Positions 44,635 through 54,524 are shown, numbered from the stretch's first letter. The stretch: DNA of 64,000 nt from Neostapfia colusana (GCA_030760725.1 JASWHV010000090.1:310001-374000); one strand, 5' to 3'. Translations and numbers: made by a program. The notes: generated by a model from the sequence alone, not told the origin.

Positions 44635-45274
44635 GTCGGAGTGCGTGAGCTGCGACACTCCCCCGGCCTGCTACAGAAGCAACTCGCGAGGTTCTTTGAT
44701 TGGAGGGGGCTTGGTGCCCTACGCTACCGTGCTCGAGGGAGCGGATGAACATCGAGATTTACGTGGTTTGAGCTGCCAGAGCGTAATACCCTACGTCCAC
44801 GGGAGTGCTTGTTGTATTGTTGTCTTGTGTGTGTTTGTGAGTTACATGACATCTTCGGACCCCACCTCAGCGGGGAGGCCCGGACCGGAGCCCAGGACAC
44901 GTGTCAGCCCCGGAGGTATTCTCAGCAGGGAGGAGGCTCTGAGCCAGGAGACACGTGTCAGCTCCGGACCTCACCTCTGCGGGGAGGCTCGGTTCGGAGC
45001 CCAGAGCACGTGTAAGCTCCGGAGGAACTCCTTAGCAGGGAGAGGGTTCCGAACCTAGGGACACGTGGCAGCTCCGGACCTCACCTCAGCGGGGAGGCTC
45101 GGACCGCAGCCCAGGGCACGTGTCGGCTTTGGAACTCAAGCACACATGGCAGCCCTAGGCTGATCTCGGGGCCAAGGGCACGTTGCTACGCCAGGACCCA
45201 CCTTAGCAGGGAGGCGGGGCCCAGACTGTCCTCTACCCTCTACGCGGGGATACCCGGTCTGCAGGGTATCGACA
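44635..45274 (-). repeat. 5' LTR of Gypsy-B (640 bp, internally deleted)
   Basis: Plus-strand reading tgtcggagtgcgtgagctgc to ctgcagggtatcgaca, then ccctc. Compared with the 3' LTR (about 1.36 kb in total) it lacks about 500 bp or more, including the ccttttatagtcc TATA region, between about 44,848 and 44,852. About 2.5 U3 repeat units remain. The leader with primer site (on the minus strand TTTGGTGCGCTAGGTAGGGG) is at 44,614-44,633. Confidence 0.85.
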
Positions 45275-46376
45275 CCCTCATATTTAGTTCTAATTCCATA
45301 GTCACTTTAAGTTTCTTAAAAGCTTGGAAAGCTTCATCTTTGCTACTCAGGAGAGTGACCCACATAAACCTCGAAAAATCATCAACAAGCAGGAAGAAAT
45401 ATTTCTTTCCCGAGTTTGTTTCTGGAGATATCTGTCCACATAAGTCTCCATGCAGTAGTTCTAGGGCCTACCTGCACGATAGTGTGATTCACAGAGAAAA
45501 GGTCTCCTATGTTGCTTTCCAATGACGCATCTGTCACATATTCTCTCAACATGATCGATCTTGGGCATCCCTCTTACCATGTCCTTCTGCCTTAAGCTTC
45601 TTAGAGCTCTGAAATTTATATGGCCATATCTTTCATGTCATAACCAGGAATCTTCTGTTGATTTTGATTGCCAACATTCAGGCATTGTTACCTTCAAGTT
45701 CAGAATATATAGACGATTGCAGCCCCTCTCCACCTTAGCTATGATCTTTCCTCCTTTGTCCCATAATGTCATCTTTCCTCCTTCAACCAATACTTTACAA
45801 CCATTCTCATCAATTTGTCCTAAACTGATGATATTACTTTTTAGTTGGGGTATATAATATACTTCTATAAGTACACGATGATCTCCATTAATAGTTTCAA
45901 AGAGCACTGACCCCTTTCCTTTAATTTTTACTGCTGAGTCATCTCTAAACTTAACCGAACCAGTGACATTTGTGTCAAGTTTAGTAAATTGACTTCTATT
46001 CCCTGTCATATGGTTACTTGCACCTGTGTCAAGATACTAGGTTAGCACCCTTCCTTTCTTCTTTTCTTTCGGGTCTTTCCTCCCTTCAAAAATAGAGCTT
46101 TGTTTTCAATTTTTGCAGCTTCCTTACACGCACTATCTATTTTTTCCATTAGCAGATGACCATCATGTTCTTCTTCCCTTTTTACAAGATTCGCCTTCGG
46201 CCTGAACCTTCTGTCAGGCTTCTTCCATTTTTCAGCAAAATGCCCCTTCTCTTTGCAATTAAAGCATTTCACCTTCGAGAGATCAAATCCTGGTGGTCTT
46301 CTCTCGTCAACAAACTGATTATCATTTCCCCTGCCAGTTCCTTGGGATCGACCACGTCCCCGTCATCTGTGATTTC
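45275..46376 (-). pseudogene. Copia-C fragment: zinc knuckle, protease, start of integrase
   Basis: The minus strand encodes a zinc knuckle at about 46,270 whose fourth ligand Cys is Trp (CFNCKEKGHFAEKW). Next comes the protease region MTGNRSQFTKLDTNVTGSVK to NIISLGQIDENGCKVLVEGG (46,009-45,638). From about 45,540 there is integrase sequence with the reading DDFSRFMWVTLLSSKDEAFQ at 45,360. It ends at the Gypsy-B target site ccctc. Several stops interrupt it. The upstream gag part is at 51,495-52,289, beyond Copia-D. Confidence 0.85.
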
Positions 46377-46768
46377 TGTTGATGTATAAGCCTTGTGGGA
46401 GTGTATCGTGGGTGTGCATGTGCACACTGATCAAGTTTGCATGTTTGCATGTAGGCAATACACGTAGGAAACTGCATGTTACGTTGCATGTTTATTTTCT
46501 GCACGTTGGAAACTAGTGGAGGCAGTCCGGGGGGGATCAGTTGATCGTGCCGTAGATATAGGAGTTCAGTCCAGGTCGTTGCATCGTGTGTGTGTTTTTC
46601 TATTGAATAGAATTCCGGCGCTGAGCCCGGGCAGTTCGCATCAGAAACAACAACCCAGCTCGTTCTTTCCCTTCCATGCGAGTGCAAGCCACGGCGAGGA
46701 GTTCCAACGAGAGAAAGGAAAAACACCTTGCTTCCTAACACTTAGGAAAAACACCTTGCTTCCTAACA
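46377..46768 (+). repeat. 5' LTR of Copia-D (392 bp)
   Basis: It starts TGTTGATGTATAAG and ends CTTCCTAACA. The last 60 bp contain a direct repeat of aggaaaaacaccttgcttcc (46,705-46,765). No clear TATA box; tctattgaatagaattc at 46,598-46,614 is AT-rich. Confidence 0.95.
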
Positions 46769-46770
46769 CT

Positions 46771-46782
46771 TGGCATCAGAGC
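46771..46782 (+). other. Primer-binding site of Copia-D
   Basis: TGGCATCAGAGC, two bases inside the LTR, is the initiator tRNA-Met complement with one mismatch (C for T at the fourth base). Confidence 0.85.
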
Positions 46783-46793
46783 CAGTAAAGGAG

Positions 46794-49700
46794 ATGGCTG
46801 GAGAGGCCTCGCGATCGCCGGCTGCCGATGGACGTCGGGGACGCTCCCCGTCGCGCAGGCCGAGGGGATCACGGGTTGGCAGCGAGCGCGTCGTCGAGAG
46901 GATTGTTGAGAAGGTGACGCCGGCGGGGCCGGCAAACTACCCAATTCTGACGAAGACGAACTACAACGAGTGGTCGCTGCTGATGAAGATCAAGTTGGAG
47001 GCCAGGTCGCTGTGGGAAGCAGTGAGCAAGGGAGGAGCCGAATTTCAGGCGGATCGGATGGCGTTGGATGCCATTTGCAGTGCTGTACCCGCAGACATGA
47101 TTGCCACACTTGCTGTCAAGCCATCCGCAAAAGAGGCATGGGACTGCATCAAAGTGATGAGGATTGGGGATGATCGTGTGCGGAAGTCCACGCTGCAGAA
47201 GGTACGTCGTGAATACGAGCTACTGTCACTTCGTGAGAAAGAGTCCATTGAGGACTTTGCAATGCGACTCAATAATCTCACAAATCAACTGGCCACACTT
47301 GGCGATCCTGAACCGGAGGAGAAGATAGTTGACAAGTACCTCCGCATTGCGCGCTCGCGATACAAGCAGTTAGTGATCTCCATAGAGACTTTGTTAGACT
47401 CGGCGAGCCTCTCAGTTGAGGAGATCACAGGGCGCCTTAGAGCAGCCGAAGAGGATGTGAACTTGGGAGAAGTACGTGAAGACGGTAAACTTTACCTCAC
47501 TGAGGATCAGTGGCTTGAAAGGTACAAGCAGAAAGATTACGCTGGTACAAAACACCCTGGTAGTTCTAGCAACCGGGGAAAGAGTTGGCGTAACGGAAAA
47601 GGCGGAGGTTTCAGCAAGAAACAAGGTTCACCTGGACAGAGCGAATCAGGCTCCAAAAGTGACCGTGGCAGAGACAAGTGCCATAACTGCGGGAAGATCG
47701 GCCATTGGGCACGTGATTGCCGTGGCAAGCCCAAAAGGGAACAAGCGCATTTGGTACAAGATGATGAGCCTAGTTTACTTCTGATAGAAGACTCGTCACC
47801 TACCCAACGTGTGGAATTGATCCCTGCAAGTTTGAAACTTGGATCAGTGAACAACATGTCACTTGTTCCCGCTATGGAAGATCACGACGAGACACTCGGA
47901 GGAGTGGGTGAGAACGTCTTGGCAGTCAACAAAGACATGGAAGATCGAGTTGCACGTCGATGGATATTCGACACCGGAGCATCCAACCACATGACCGGGG
48001 TTCGTGATGCGTTCAGTCAGCTGGACACAGGTGTAACAGGTACCGTGAAGTTTGGTGATGGATCTGTTGTACGTATTGAAGGATGTGGGACAGTCTTGTT
48101 CAATTGCAAGAATGGAGAACATCATCTGCTCGGTAACGTGTACTATATCCCTCGGCTTACAGCAAATATAATCAGCTGTGGACAACTCGACGAAGTCGGT
48201 TATCAGATCCTTGTACAAGGTGGTGTGATGCGGGTTCGAGATGAGAACCTGCAGATGATTGCCAAGATTCAACGTACACCGGGTAGACTGTATGCTCTTG
48301 ATGTCGTGTTGGCTCGACCCGTCTGTCTGAGTGCAGTGGCTGGTGACGATGCATGGCGTTGGCACGCTCGATTTGGACATGCTAACTTCGGAGCCCTTCG
48401 AAAGATGTCCCGTGAAGGCCTGGTGCGGGGATTACCACTCCTCACCGAGGTGAACAGAGTGTGTGAAGCGTGCCTGGCCGGGAAACATAGACGTGCTCCG
48501 TTTCCGGGTCAAGGTGCAAGACATGCCACTGAAGTACTGGAGTTGGTACATGGAGACATATGTGGCCCTATCACGCCAGCAACACCCAGCGGTAAAAGTT
48601 ACTTTCTCCTGCTTGTTGACGATTTTAGTCGCTATATGTGGGTGTACCTCTTGTCTACAAAGGATGAGGCACCTGAAGCTATCAGGAAGTTTCAGGCAGC
48701 GGCAGAACGCAGGAGTGGGAAGATACTTGGAGCATTTCGTACTGACAGGGGGGGAGAGTTTACTTCTAAACATCTGAGCGAGTACTTTGAAGAACTCGGA
48801 GTCTACCGAGAATTGACAGCGCCCTATACTCCTCAGCAGAATGGCGTCGTTGAGAGGCGAAACCAGATGATAGTTGGCACAGCTCGCAGCATGTTGAAGG
48901 CCAAAGATCTCCCGGGTGTGTTCTGGGGAGAAGCGGTGGTCACAGCAGTGTACGTGTTGAACCGCACCGTGACCAAAGGAAATGGCGGGAAGACCCCGTT
49001 TGAATTGTGGGCAGGAGCACCACCAGCGGTACATCACCTACGTACGTTTGGATGCATTGCCCACACGAAGACAACTGGTCACTTGAAGAAGCTCGATGAT
49101 AGGAGCAGACCAATGATCTTCATTGGATACGAACCAGGTTCGAAGGCTTACCGCACCTATGATCCCAATACAAAAAGAGTACAAGTCACAAGAGATGTAG
49201 TGTTTGATGAAGAAGCAGCTTGGAAGTGGGAGGAAAAGGAGACCGACAGTGACTTCGCTATAGATTATGTGACGGTCTCACACGATGACTTGATGACGAT
49301 GAACCCTGGCGTGGGTAAGGTGTCAACAGCACCGAGACAAGTACCCATCTTACCTGATCCGCATGCTGTTGAACCCCCAGAGCATGTGCCAAGTCCAGCT
49401 TCCTCTTCGTCAAGCAGACATGACGCTGATCATCGGGAGGCACCGGTGCGGTACTGCTCCATTCAGGACATAATGGAGGCAACGGCGCCACAACCTCCAC
49501 AAGAACAAGAACAAGGGGAGGAGCTGCTGATGATCAACACAGATGAACCAACCTCGTTTGAAGAAGCACATGCGTTCGATTGCTGGCGCCAGGCAATGCT
49601 AGATGAGATGACAGCAATGAGGGCAAATGACACTTGGGAGTTGGTTGTCGCTCCAAAGAATCAACGCCCTATTGGCCTAAAGTGGGTCTTCAAAACCAAG

Positions 49701-51092
49701 AGAGATGCTGATGGTCTCATCATCAAACACAAAGCACGTTTGGTGGCAAAGGGATACGTGCAGAAAGCGGGTGTGGACTTTGATGAGGTATTTGCACCTG
49801 TGACACGTTTAGAAACAGTTCGGTTGTTGTTGGCATTTGCAGCACACCAAGGTTGGGTGGTTCACCACATGGATGTTAAGTCTGCCTTCCTCAATGGAGA
49901 GTTGCAAGAGGAAGTGTTTGTGACACAACCGCCTGGCTTCGTCATTGAGGGGGAGGAAGATAAAGTGCTCAGATTGAAGAAGGCACTCTATGGGTTAAGA
50001 CAAGCCCCACGTGCTTGGTATGCCAAGCTAGATGCATCACTAACTGAACTCGGTTTTCAACGTGGTGAAGCTGAACACACTGTCTATACTCGAGGGAGTG
50101 AGAATGGACGCATAATTTTGGGTGTGTATGTAGATGATCTCATCATCACTGGTGGCAACGCATCTGAGATTGAGAAATTCAAAGTGGAAATGCAAGGAGA
50201 GTTCAAAATGGCAGACCTGGGAAGGCTGAACTACTACCTTGGCTTGGAGGTAAATCAAACCAACAGTGGCATAGCAGTGAGTCAGGGGGCCTATGCAATG
50301 AAGATTCTAAAGGCTGCTAACCTTTTCATGTGCAATCCTTGTCATGTTCCAATGGAGCCTCGGTTGAAACTGGGTAAGGACTGTGATTCACCCCTCGTTG
50401 ATCCAACTGAGTACCGGAAACTTGTGGGAGCTCTTCGATACTTAGTGAACACAAGACCTGATCTAACTTACTCAGTAGGTTATGTGAGCCGGTTCATGGA
50501 AAGGCCGATTGTTGAACATCTTCTTGCTGTGAAGAAAATCCTGAGATATGTTGCTGGAACCATTCATCATGGATGTTTTTTCAAGAAAAAACAAAATGAA
50601 CTTGAGCTGGTTGCCTATAGTGATAGTGACCTGGCCGGGGACATTGATACTCGGCGCAGCACTACCGGTGTCATGTATCTCCTCAGTGGAAACGTCATAA
50701 CTTGGCAGTCTCAGAAGCAAAGGGTTGTTGCTTTGTCAAGCTGTGAAGCGGAATACATAGCAGCTGCTACGGCATCGTGTCAGGGGGTATGGCTGGCACG
50801 TCTTTTGGCCGAGATCAGAGGGGAAGCTGTTGACGCTGTCACCCTGAAGATTGACAACTTATCCGCAATCCAACTAATCAAGAATCCCGTGTTTCATGAG
50901 AGAAGTAAGCACATAGACACCAGATTTCACTTCATCAGGCAGTGTGCTGAGGAGGGAAGAGTGAAGCTTGATGCAGTTGGCACAAACGAGCAGCTGGCCG
51001 ATATATTAACCAAGCCCCTCGGTCGTGACCGCTTCATTGAGATGAGGACAAAGATTGATGTTCACAACGTCAAAGTTCCGGACAAGGCTTAA
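46794..51092 (+). CDS. gag-pol: Copia-D Gag-Pol polyprotein, 1,432 residues, intact
   Basis: One frame from the ATG at 46,794 (11 bp after the primer site) to TAA at 51,092. Domains: basic N-terminus; Gag capsid-like region (about 50-240, motif NYPILTKTNYNEWSLLMKIK); CCHC zinc knuckle CHNCGKIGHWARDC at about 297-310. Protease WIFDTGASNHMTG follows with the active Asp at about 392, then the GAG-pre-integrase/HHCC finger (WHARFGHANFGAL..CEACLAGKH, about 521-560). Integrase acidic residues lie in HGDICGP (about 586), TDRGGEF (about 650) and PQQNGVVERR (about 686). RT has LKWVFKTKRDADG, HHMDVKSAFLNGEL and the catalytic YVDDLIITG at about 1,111. RNase H has SSCEAEYIAAATA and ends in ADILTKPLG at about 1,401. 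All catalytic residues I can check are present, with no stop or frameshift. It acts in cytoplasmic particles and, as integrase, in the nucleus. Confidence 0.96.
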   Translation: MAGEASRSPAADGRRGRSPSRRPRGSRVGSERVVERIVEKVTPAGPANYPILTKTNYNEWSLLMKIKLEARSLWEAVSKGGAEFQADRMALDAICSAVPADMIATLAVKPSAKEAWDCIKVMRIGDDRVRKSTLQKVRREYELLSLREKESIEDFAMRLNNLTNQLATLGDPEPEEKIVDKYLRIARSRYKQLVISIETLLDSASLSVEEITGRLRAAEEDVNLGEVREDGKLYLTEDQWLERYKQKDYAGTKHPGSSSNRGKSWRNGKGGGFSKKQGSPGQSESGSKSDRGRDKCHNCGKIGHWARDCRGKPKREQAHLVQDDEPSLLLIEDSSPTQRVELIPASLKLGSVNNMSLVPAMEDHDETLGGVGENVLAVNKDMEDRVARRWIFDTGASNHMTGVRDAFSQLDTGVTGTVKFGDGSVVRIEGCGTVLFNCKNGEHHLLGNVYYIPRLTANIISCGQLDEVGYQILVQGGVMRVRDENLQMIAKIQRTPGRLYALDVVLARPVCLSAVAGDDAWRWHARFGHANFGALRKMSREGLVRGLPLLTEVNRVCEACLAGKHRRAPFPGQGARHATEVLELVHGDICGPITPATPSGKSYFLLLVDDFSRYMWVYLLSTKDEAPEAIRKFQAAAERRSGKILGAFRTDRGGEFTSKHLSEYFEELGVYRELTAPYTPQQNGVVERRNQMIVGTARSMLKAKDLPGVFWGEAVVTAVYVLNRTVTKGNGGKTPFELWAGAPPAVHHLRTFGCIAHTKTTGHLKKLDDRSRPMIFIGYEPGSKAYRTYDPNTKRVQVTRDVVFDEEAAWKWEEKETDSDFAIDYVTVSHDDLMTMNPGVGKVSTAPRQVPILPDPHAVEPPEHVPSPASSSSSRHDADHREAPVRYCSIQDIMEATAPQPPQEQEQGEELLMINTDEPTSFEEAHAFDCWRQAMLDEMTAMRANDTWELVVAPKNQRPIGLKWVFKTKRDADGLIIKHKARLVAKGYVQKAGVDFDEVFAPVTRLETVRLLLAFAAHQGWVVHHMDVKSAFLNGELQEEVFVTQPPGFVIEGEEDKVLRLKKALYGLRQAPRAWYAKLDASLTELGFQRGEAEHTVYTRGSENGRIILGVYVDDLIITGGNASEIEKFKVEMQGEFKMADLGRLNYYLGLEVNQTNSGIAVSQGAYAMKILKAANLFMCNPCHVPMEPRLKLGKDCDSPLVDPTEYRKLVGALRYLVNTRPDLTYSVGYVSRFMERPIVEHLLAVKKILRYVAGTIHHGCFFKKKQNELELVAYSDSDLAGDIDTRRSTTGVMYLLSGNVITWQSQKQRVVALSSCEAEYIAAATASCQGVWLARLLAEIRGEAVDAVTLKIDNLSAIQLIKNPVFHERSKHIDTRFHFIRQCAEEGRVKLDAVGTNEQLADILTKPLGRDRFIEMRTKIDVHNVKVPDKA

Positions 51093-51102
51093 GGGGGAGA
51101 AT

Positions 51103-51494
51103 TGTTGATGTATAAGCCTTGTGGGAGTGTATCGTGGGTGTGCATGTGCACACTGATCAAGTTTGCATGTTTGCATGTAGGCAATACATGTAGGAAACTG
51201 CATGTTACGTTGCATGTTTATTTTCTGCACGTTGGAAACTAGTGGAGGCAGTCCGGGGGGGATCAGTTGATCGTGCCGTAGATATAGGAGTTCAGTCCAG
51301 GTCGTTGCATCGTGTGTGTGTTTTTCTATTGAATAGAATTCCGGCGCTGAGCCCGGGCAGTTCGCATCAGAAACAACAACCCAACTCGTTCTTTCCCTTC
51401 CATGCGAGTGCAAGCCACGGCGAGGAGTTCCAACGAGAGAAAGGAAAAACACCTTGCTTCCTAACACTTAGGAAAAACACCTTGCTTCCTAACA
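51103..51494 (+). repeat. 3' LTR of Copia-D (392 bp)
   Basis: Equal in length to the 5' LTR; visible differences are catgtagg for cacgtagg and cccaactcg for cccagctcg. It is preceded by the polypurine tract aagggggagaat (51,091-51,102). Confidence 0.95.
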
Positions 51495-52289
51495 ATTTCC
51501 ATGGCTTTCATGTTTTCTGTTACCCCGACCTACGTACTTTTTCCTTTCTTTAGCAAGTCATACTTCTAATTCAGAGTGGGTATACAGAAGTTTTTCATTG
51601 CTCTCTTTAACCTTTTTCCTCCCTCTCTCATTTTCTTCATGTGTTCTCAGTGTGCCGATAGCTTCTGGCACTGTCATTTTAGTGATGTCAGAGAATTGTT
51701 CTATAGTTACAATGATATTAGTAATCTTGTCAGTGACCAAGGCAAACAATTTCTACACAACCTCAGTTTCAGGCATGGATCCTCCAGGGACTTAGTCTCG
51801 CTTACGAGATTTATCACTTTTGCAGCATACTCAGCGATCGATTCAGTGTGAGACATCTCCATCTTGTAAAGTTGTCGTTTGAGCACTTGTGCATGAGCTC
51901 ACTTCACTTTGTCTTCTCCCACACGCATCTCTTTGATCTCTTCCCACACCTCTCTTGCTGTGGCATAATTAGTAAGAGTCATCACCATGGAGTCTGGGAC
52001 AGACTAACACAAAGCTGCCATAGCTCCTTCGTTAGTTTCATCATCAACCTTGCCTTCTCCTTCTATGGCTTTCCATACTCGAAGGTTTTTGAGGATGAAC
52101 TTCATCTTTGTCGCTCATACGACGTAATTTGTATCATCCAACATCGGGTATTGAATGGGTACTAAACTTACTTTGGTTATCAGCGGGACTTTTCCCGCTG
52201 TTCTTGATGCCTCCTCTGCCTTGTTCTTTACAGTTGACATATTCTCTTCTCGACGAAACTCTTAAGCTCAACTGGCTCTTGATACCACT
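51495..52289 (-). pseudogene. Copia-C gag (degraded) and primer-binding site
   Basis: The minus strand begins with AGTGGTATCAAGAGCCAG just inside the LTR (52,272-52,289; the initiator tRNA-Met site TGGTATCAAGAGCC with an extra A). A Gag-like frame with many stops follows, down to Copia-D. Across the Copia-D target site atttc it joins the sequence at 46,371 in frame. I can recognise little beyond its position. Confidence 0.7.
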
Positions 52290-52598
52290 TGTTGGTACCG
52301 ACGTGATCTCGCACGAGGCGAGCTAATATCGCCGAAAACAGAAAAACTGTTGAGCTCAAACAGAGAATAAGCGAATAAGTTTCAGGAAATACCTGATTAC
52401 ACTTAGTTTATTATGGACTCCTTTATATAGACTTTTACAATGTGTTTCTATGTCAAACTCGGCTTTGAATCCAAATCAAACATGATGCAGACTGTTAATC
52501 GGTTTCTAACTCTAATTTTCCTAACATATCTGAACTTTCCTTATTCTGACGAAACTGAATATGATACTACTGACAGACTTAGCTGAACAAACTCAACA
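52290..52598 (-). repeat. 5' LTR of Copia-C (about 309 bp)
   Basis: On the minus strand it runs TGTTGAGTTTG to GGTACCAACA, with TGTTG/CAACA termini. A TATA box is on the minus strand in ctcctttatatagac (about 52,419-52,433). The primer site follows at once. The partner LTR is outside the window, so the target duplication (cacca at 52,599-52,603?) cannot be confirmed. Confidence 0.8.
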
Positions 52599-54213
52599 CA
52601 CCATTTAGAGTTCAGTTTCCCCTCCATGATCAGTGTCTGATAATATGATAAGTTTTTAAACAGATAATATGATAAACTTTTATATAATGATGACCCAAAA
52701 TTTACAACCGTCATCCTCAATACTTTAGGTCCAAGAGGAAGGGAAAGCATCCCCATCAGCAAGGGGCAACCATTTATGATAAAACATTTGAGGAGAGGGA
52801 ACAAATGACCTTCTCTAGTCTGGGCAGATGAGCACCATAAAAGAGGAAGCTCGCTTAGTTTGGGGCAACCTTTTAATTCAAGGACCTGTAGTTCTGACTC
52901 CAGTAACGAGAGTTTGTCCATAATAACCCATCTTTCCAATTCTCCAACCTTCTAAATGACAAACTCCTCTAAAGAATGAGTCGACACTTCAGGTGTACCA
53001 CAAATTCTGGACAAACATACCTTCTTCAGGCACTTAAAATGTGTAAAAGGCGGTAGAGTCCTTAGTTGCTGGCAATCTTCTAAATAGATAGATCGCAAAT
53101 GGATAAGCAGTGAAGCCTCTCCCATCCATGTTGGAGTTGAAGCACTCCGGTACCCACTGGTTTTGAGATGGTTCAGCCCTTCATGTGGTTGAAGTCCCTC
53201 AAGCACCTCTTTTTCCATACCAGGATTATCATCTATCCTCAAGCACCTCTTTTTACTTGTGGGGCTAGTAGCCATATGTTAGACTATTTGGTTGAGCAGA
53301 AATGATGTTGTTTTTTATAACAGTCCTATCAAAACGTACATGCAGGTAATTTTCAGAGGAACATACTGGTGCCGAACATGGGCGATTCTACAAATGATGA
53401 TGACAAGACTAATAAATTACGGAGGGCTTGCAATCTGTTGGAAGCTATGATGATGCGTGCCTTTGTAAGACATGGATAGAGATTTACATATAGGATTACT
53501 TCATAATAAATGTATCGGGGTTCCTATTTTTGTATGAGTACTTGACCATGTTGTCTAAACCTGGTTATGTAAGAAGTTTGTAATAAATTGGCCATACCCT
53601 TTTATGAGGGGAAGGTTGGGTTTAATCCCATTATCTAAAAAAGGATTATCATCCATCCTGTCAGCATCCCAGCTTAAGCACAAGCTTCTTAAGTGTTCCC
53701 TGTCTAGGACCCTGCATAGGTCGCCTCTTCCTTGGTTCCTAGATTCTCAAGACCAGAAACTGATAGTGAATCCAGCTCTAGCAGATTTGCCAGCTGTATC
53801 ATATGAAAACCAGCATCCTTTCTAACTTTAAACTGGCGTAGCTCCTGAAGAGAAGATAATTTACTAACTTCAGAAAGCTCTGAATGGGTGACAAATGAAA
53901 TGTCGTAGATTGACAAGATTGGTGAAGCGTTTTGTCAAGTTGGAAAGATAACAGTCCACTCTACATTCAGGAATTGCAAGCGGTAAAGTCTGCACAGCTC
54001 TTGAGGGAAGTGACGATCATATCTCTGAAGCCAGGGGTTATGTTTGTCATATTCTTGTCTGGTTGCCCGAAGATACCGAAGATGTACATTGCCCAAATCC
54101 AGATAGAATGTCTCCACCGTCTCCCATTCCTGATATCCGCAAGGAACGCAGATTGCATATAATACCAGCTGCGAAGTGAAATTTTGTGACAAATGTTGAA
54201 CCAAAATTGCCAA
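52599..54213 (-). pseudogene. NB-LRR disease-resistance gene relic, LRR part only
   Basis: Minus-strand pieces of a plant CNL-type LRR domain. 54,213-53,935 contains YLDLGNVHLRYLRATRQEYD and LCRLYRLQFLNVEW. 53,916-53,660 reads SKLSSLQELRQFKVRKDAGF and LLELDSLSVSGLENLGTKEE. 53,230-52,952 gives MEKEVLEGLQPHEGLNHLKT and RSIYLEDCQQLRTLPPF. 52,939-52,605 gives LQVLELKGCPKLSELPLLW. These match the typical LRR order of RGA-like proteins. Stops and frame changes separate the pieces, a retroposon interrupts at 53,239-53,641, and Copia-C cuts the 3' end at 52,598. There is no NB-ARC or coiled-coil domain upstream: the next sequence is the promoter of the RBP45-type gene. So it is a 5'-truncated, dead relic of an immune receptor gene. 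Confidence 0.85.
53239..53641 (+). mobile_element. Small retroposon with A-tail in the LRR relic
   Basis: The flanks aggattatcatctatcct (53,221-53,238) and aggattatcatccatcct (53,642-53,659) are a target-site duplication of about 18 bp with one mismatch. The insert ends in a short A-run (ctaaaaaa) on the plus strand. Long duplications and an A-tail indicate LINE-type retroposition; the body (about 400 bp) could be a 5'-truncated LINE or a processed transcript. An additional 20-odd bp repeat (cctcaagcacctcttttt) at its left edge makes the exact 5' end uncertain. Confidence 0.65.
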
Positions 54214-54289
54214 ACAACATTAAGGACTTGAGCTTCTTTGTTCGCAGAGTCTGAATTGGTCAGTTCCTGTCATGCACTCTAACATCTGT

Positions 54290-54524
54290 GATCACTGCGC
54301 ACATACTGTGCCAATGCCACGTGTTACCCTAAAAGCTGGGCCTCTCTAGTGCAGCAGCGACGCGTTCGCGGACTCCCGGCCCGGCCCACGGATGCTTCCA
54401 GGCCTGACCCCACCACCTCCACCCCCCACGCAGAAATATCTTGCCCTGGCCCACACGCTCCCATCCATACCCGTACCCATCCCTTCCCCCTCCTCCTGCA
54501 CGCCTCTCCCTGTCCGCCGCCGCC
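54290..54524 (+). promoter_or_regulatory. Promoter and 5' UTR of the RBP45-type gene
   Basis: It contains a CACGTG G-box in ccacgtgttaccc (54,318-54,330) and no clear TATA box. The last 100 bp are C/T-rich (cccatcccttccccctcctc), usual for grass 5' UTRs, and end in gccgccgcc before the ATG. Confidence 0.5.

Larger units (their letters stand above)
32330..45274 (-). mobile_element. Gypsy-B: Tat-like gypsy element, gag deleted, rearranged at one end
   Basis: A minus-strand element related to Gypsy-A. 5' LTR 44,635-45,274; leader and protease remnant from 44,634; RT, RNase H, integrase down to about 40,075; a long spacer with nested hAT and solo LTR; 3' LTR 32,786-33,911 plus its terminal 230 bp, which are inverted at 32,330-32,559. 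The target duplication is ccctc at 45,275-45,279; the partner is present as its reverse complement gaggg at 32,560-32,564, inside the inverted piece. Almost all of gag is missing (about 300 bp lie between the primer site and the protease). The 5' LTR has lost its TATA region. It is dead. Confidence 0.88.
46377..51494 (+). mobile_element. Copia-D: structurally intact Ty1/copia retrotransposon (5.1 kb)
   Basis: LTRs of 392 bp at 46,377-46,768 and 51,103-51,494, TGTTGATG to CCTAACA, differ at only two positions that I could find. Duplication atttc at 46,372-46,376 and 51,495-51,499. Primer site at 46,771, one continuous polyprotein, polypurine tract aagggggagaat at 51,091-51,102. All parts needed for autonomous movement are present, making this the youngest and best candidate for an active element in the window. 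Confidence 0.97.
4955..52598 (-). mobile_element. Copia-C: old minus-strand Ty1/copia element, host of four later insertions
   Basis: Pieces of one Copia element are scattered over 47 kb. In minus-strand order they are: 5' LTR 52,290-52,598, primer site, gag 52,289-51,495, zinc knuckle/protease/integrase start 46,376-45,275, the rest of the integrase core inverted at 32,560-32,781, the integrase-RT linker 32,330-31,860 and the RT start 5,186-4,955. The pieces join in frame across the insertions: across Gypsy-A the minus-strand coding reads through the single ctgtg site, and across Copia-D through the single atttc site. The 3' half (most of RT, RNase H, 3' LTR) is beyond Gypsy-A' and outside the window. 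The coding region has many stops. It lies within the LRR part of an NB-LRR relic. Confidence 0.85.
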
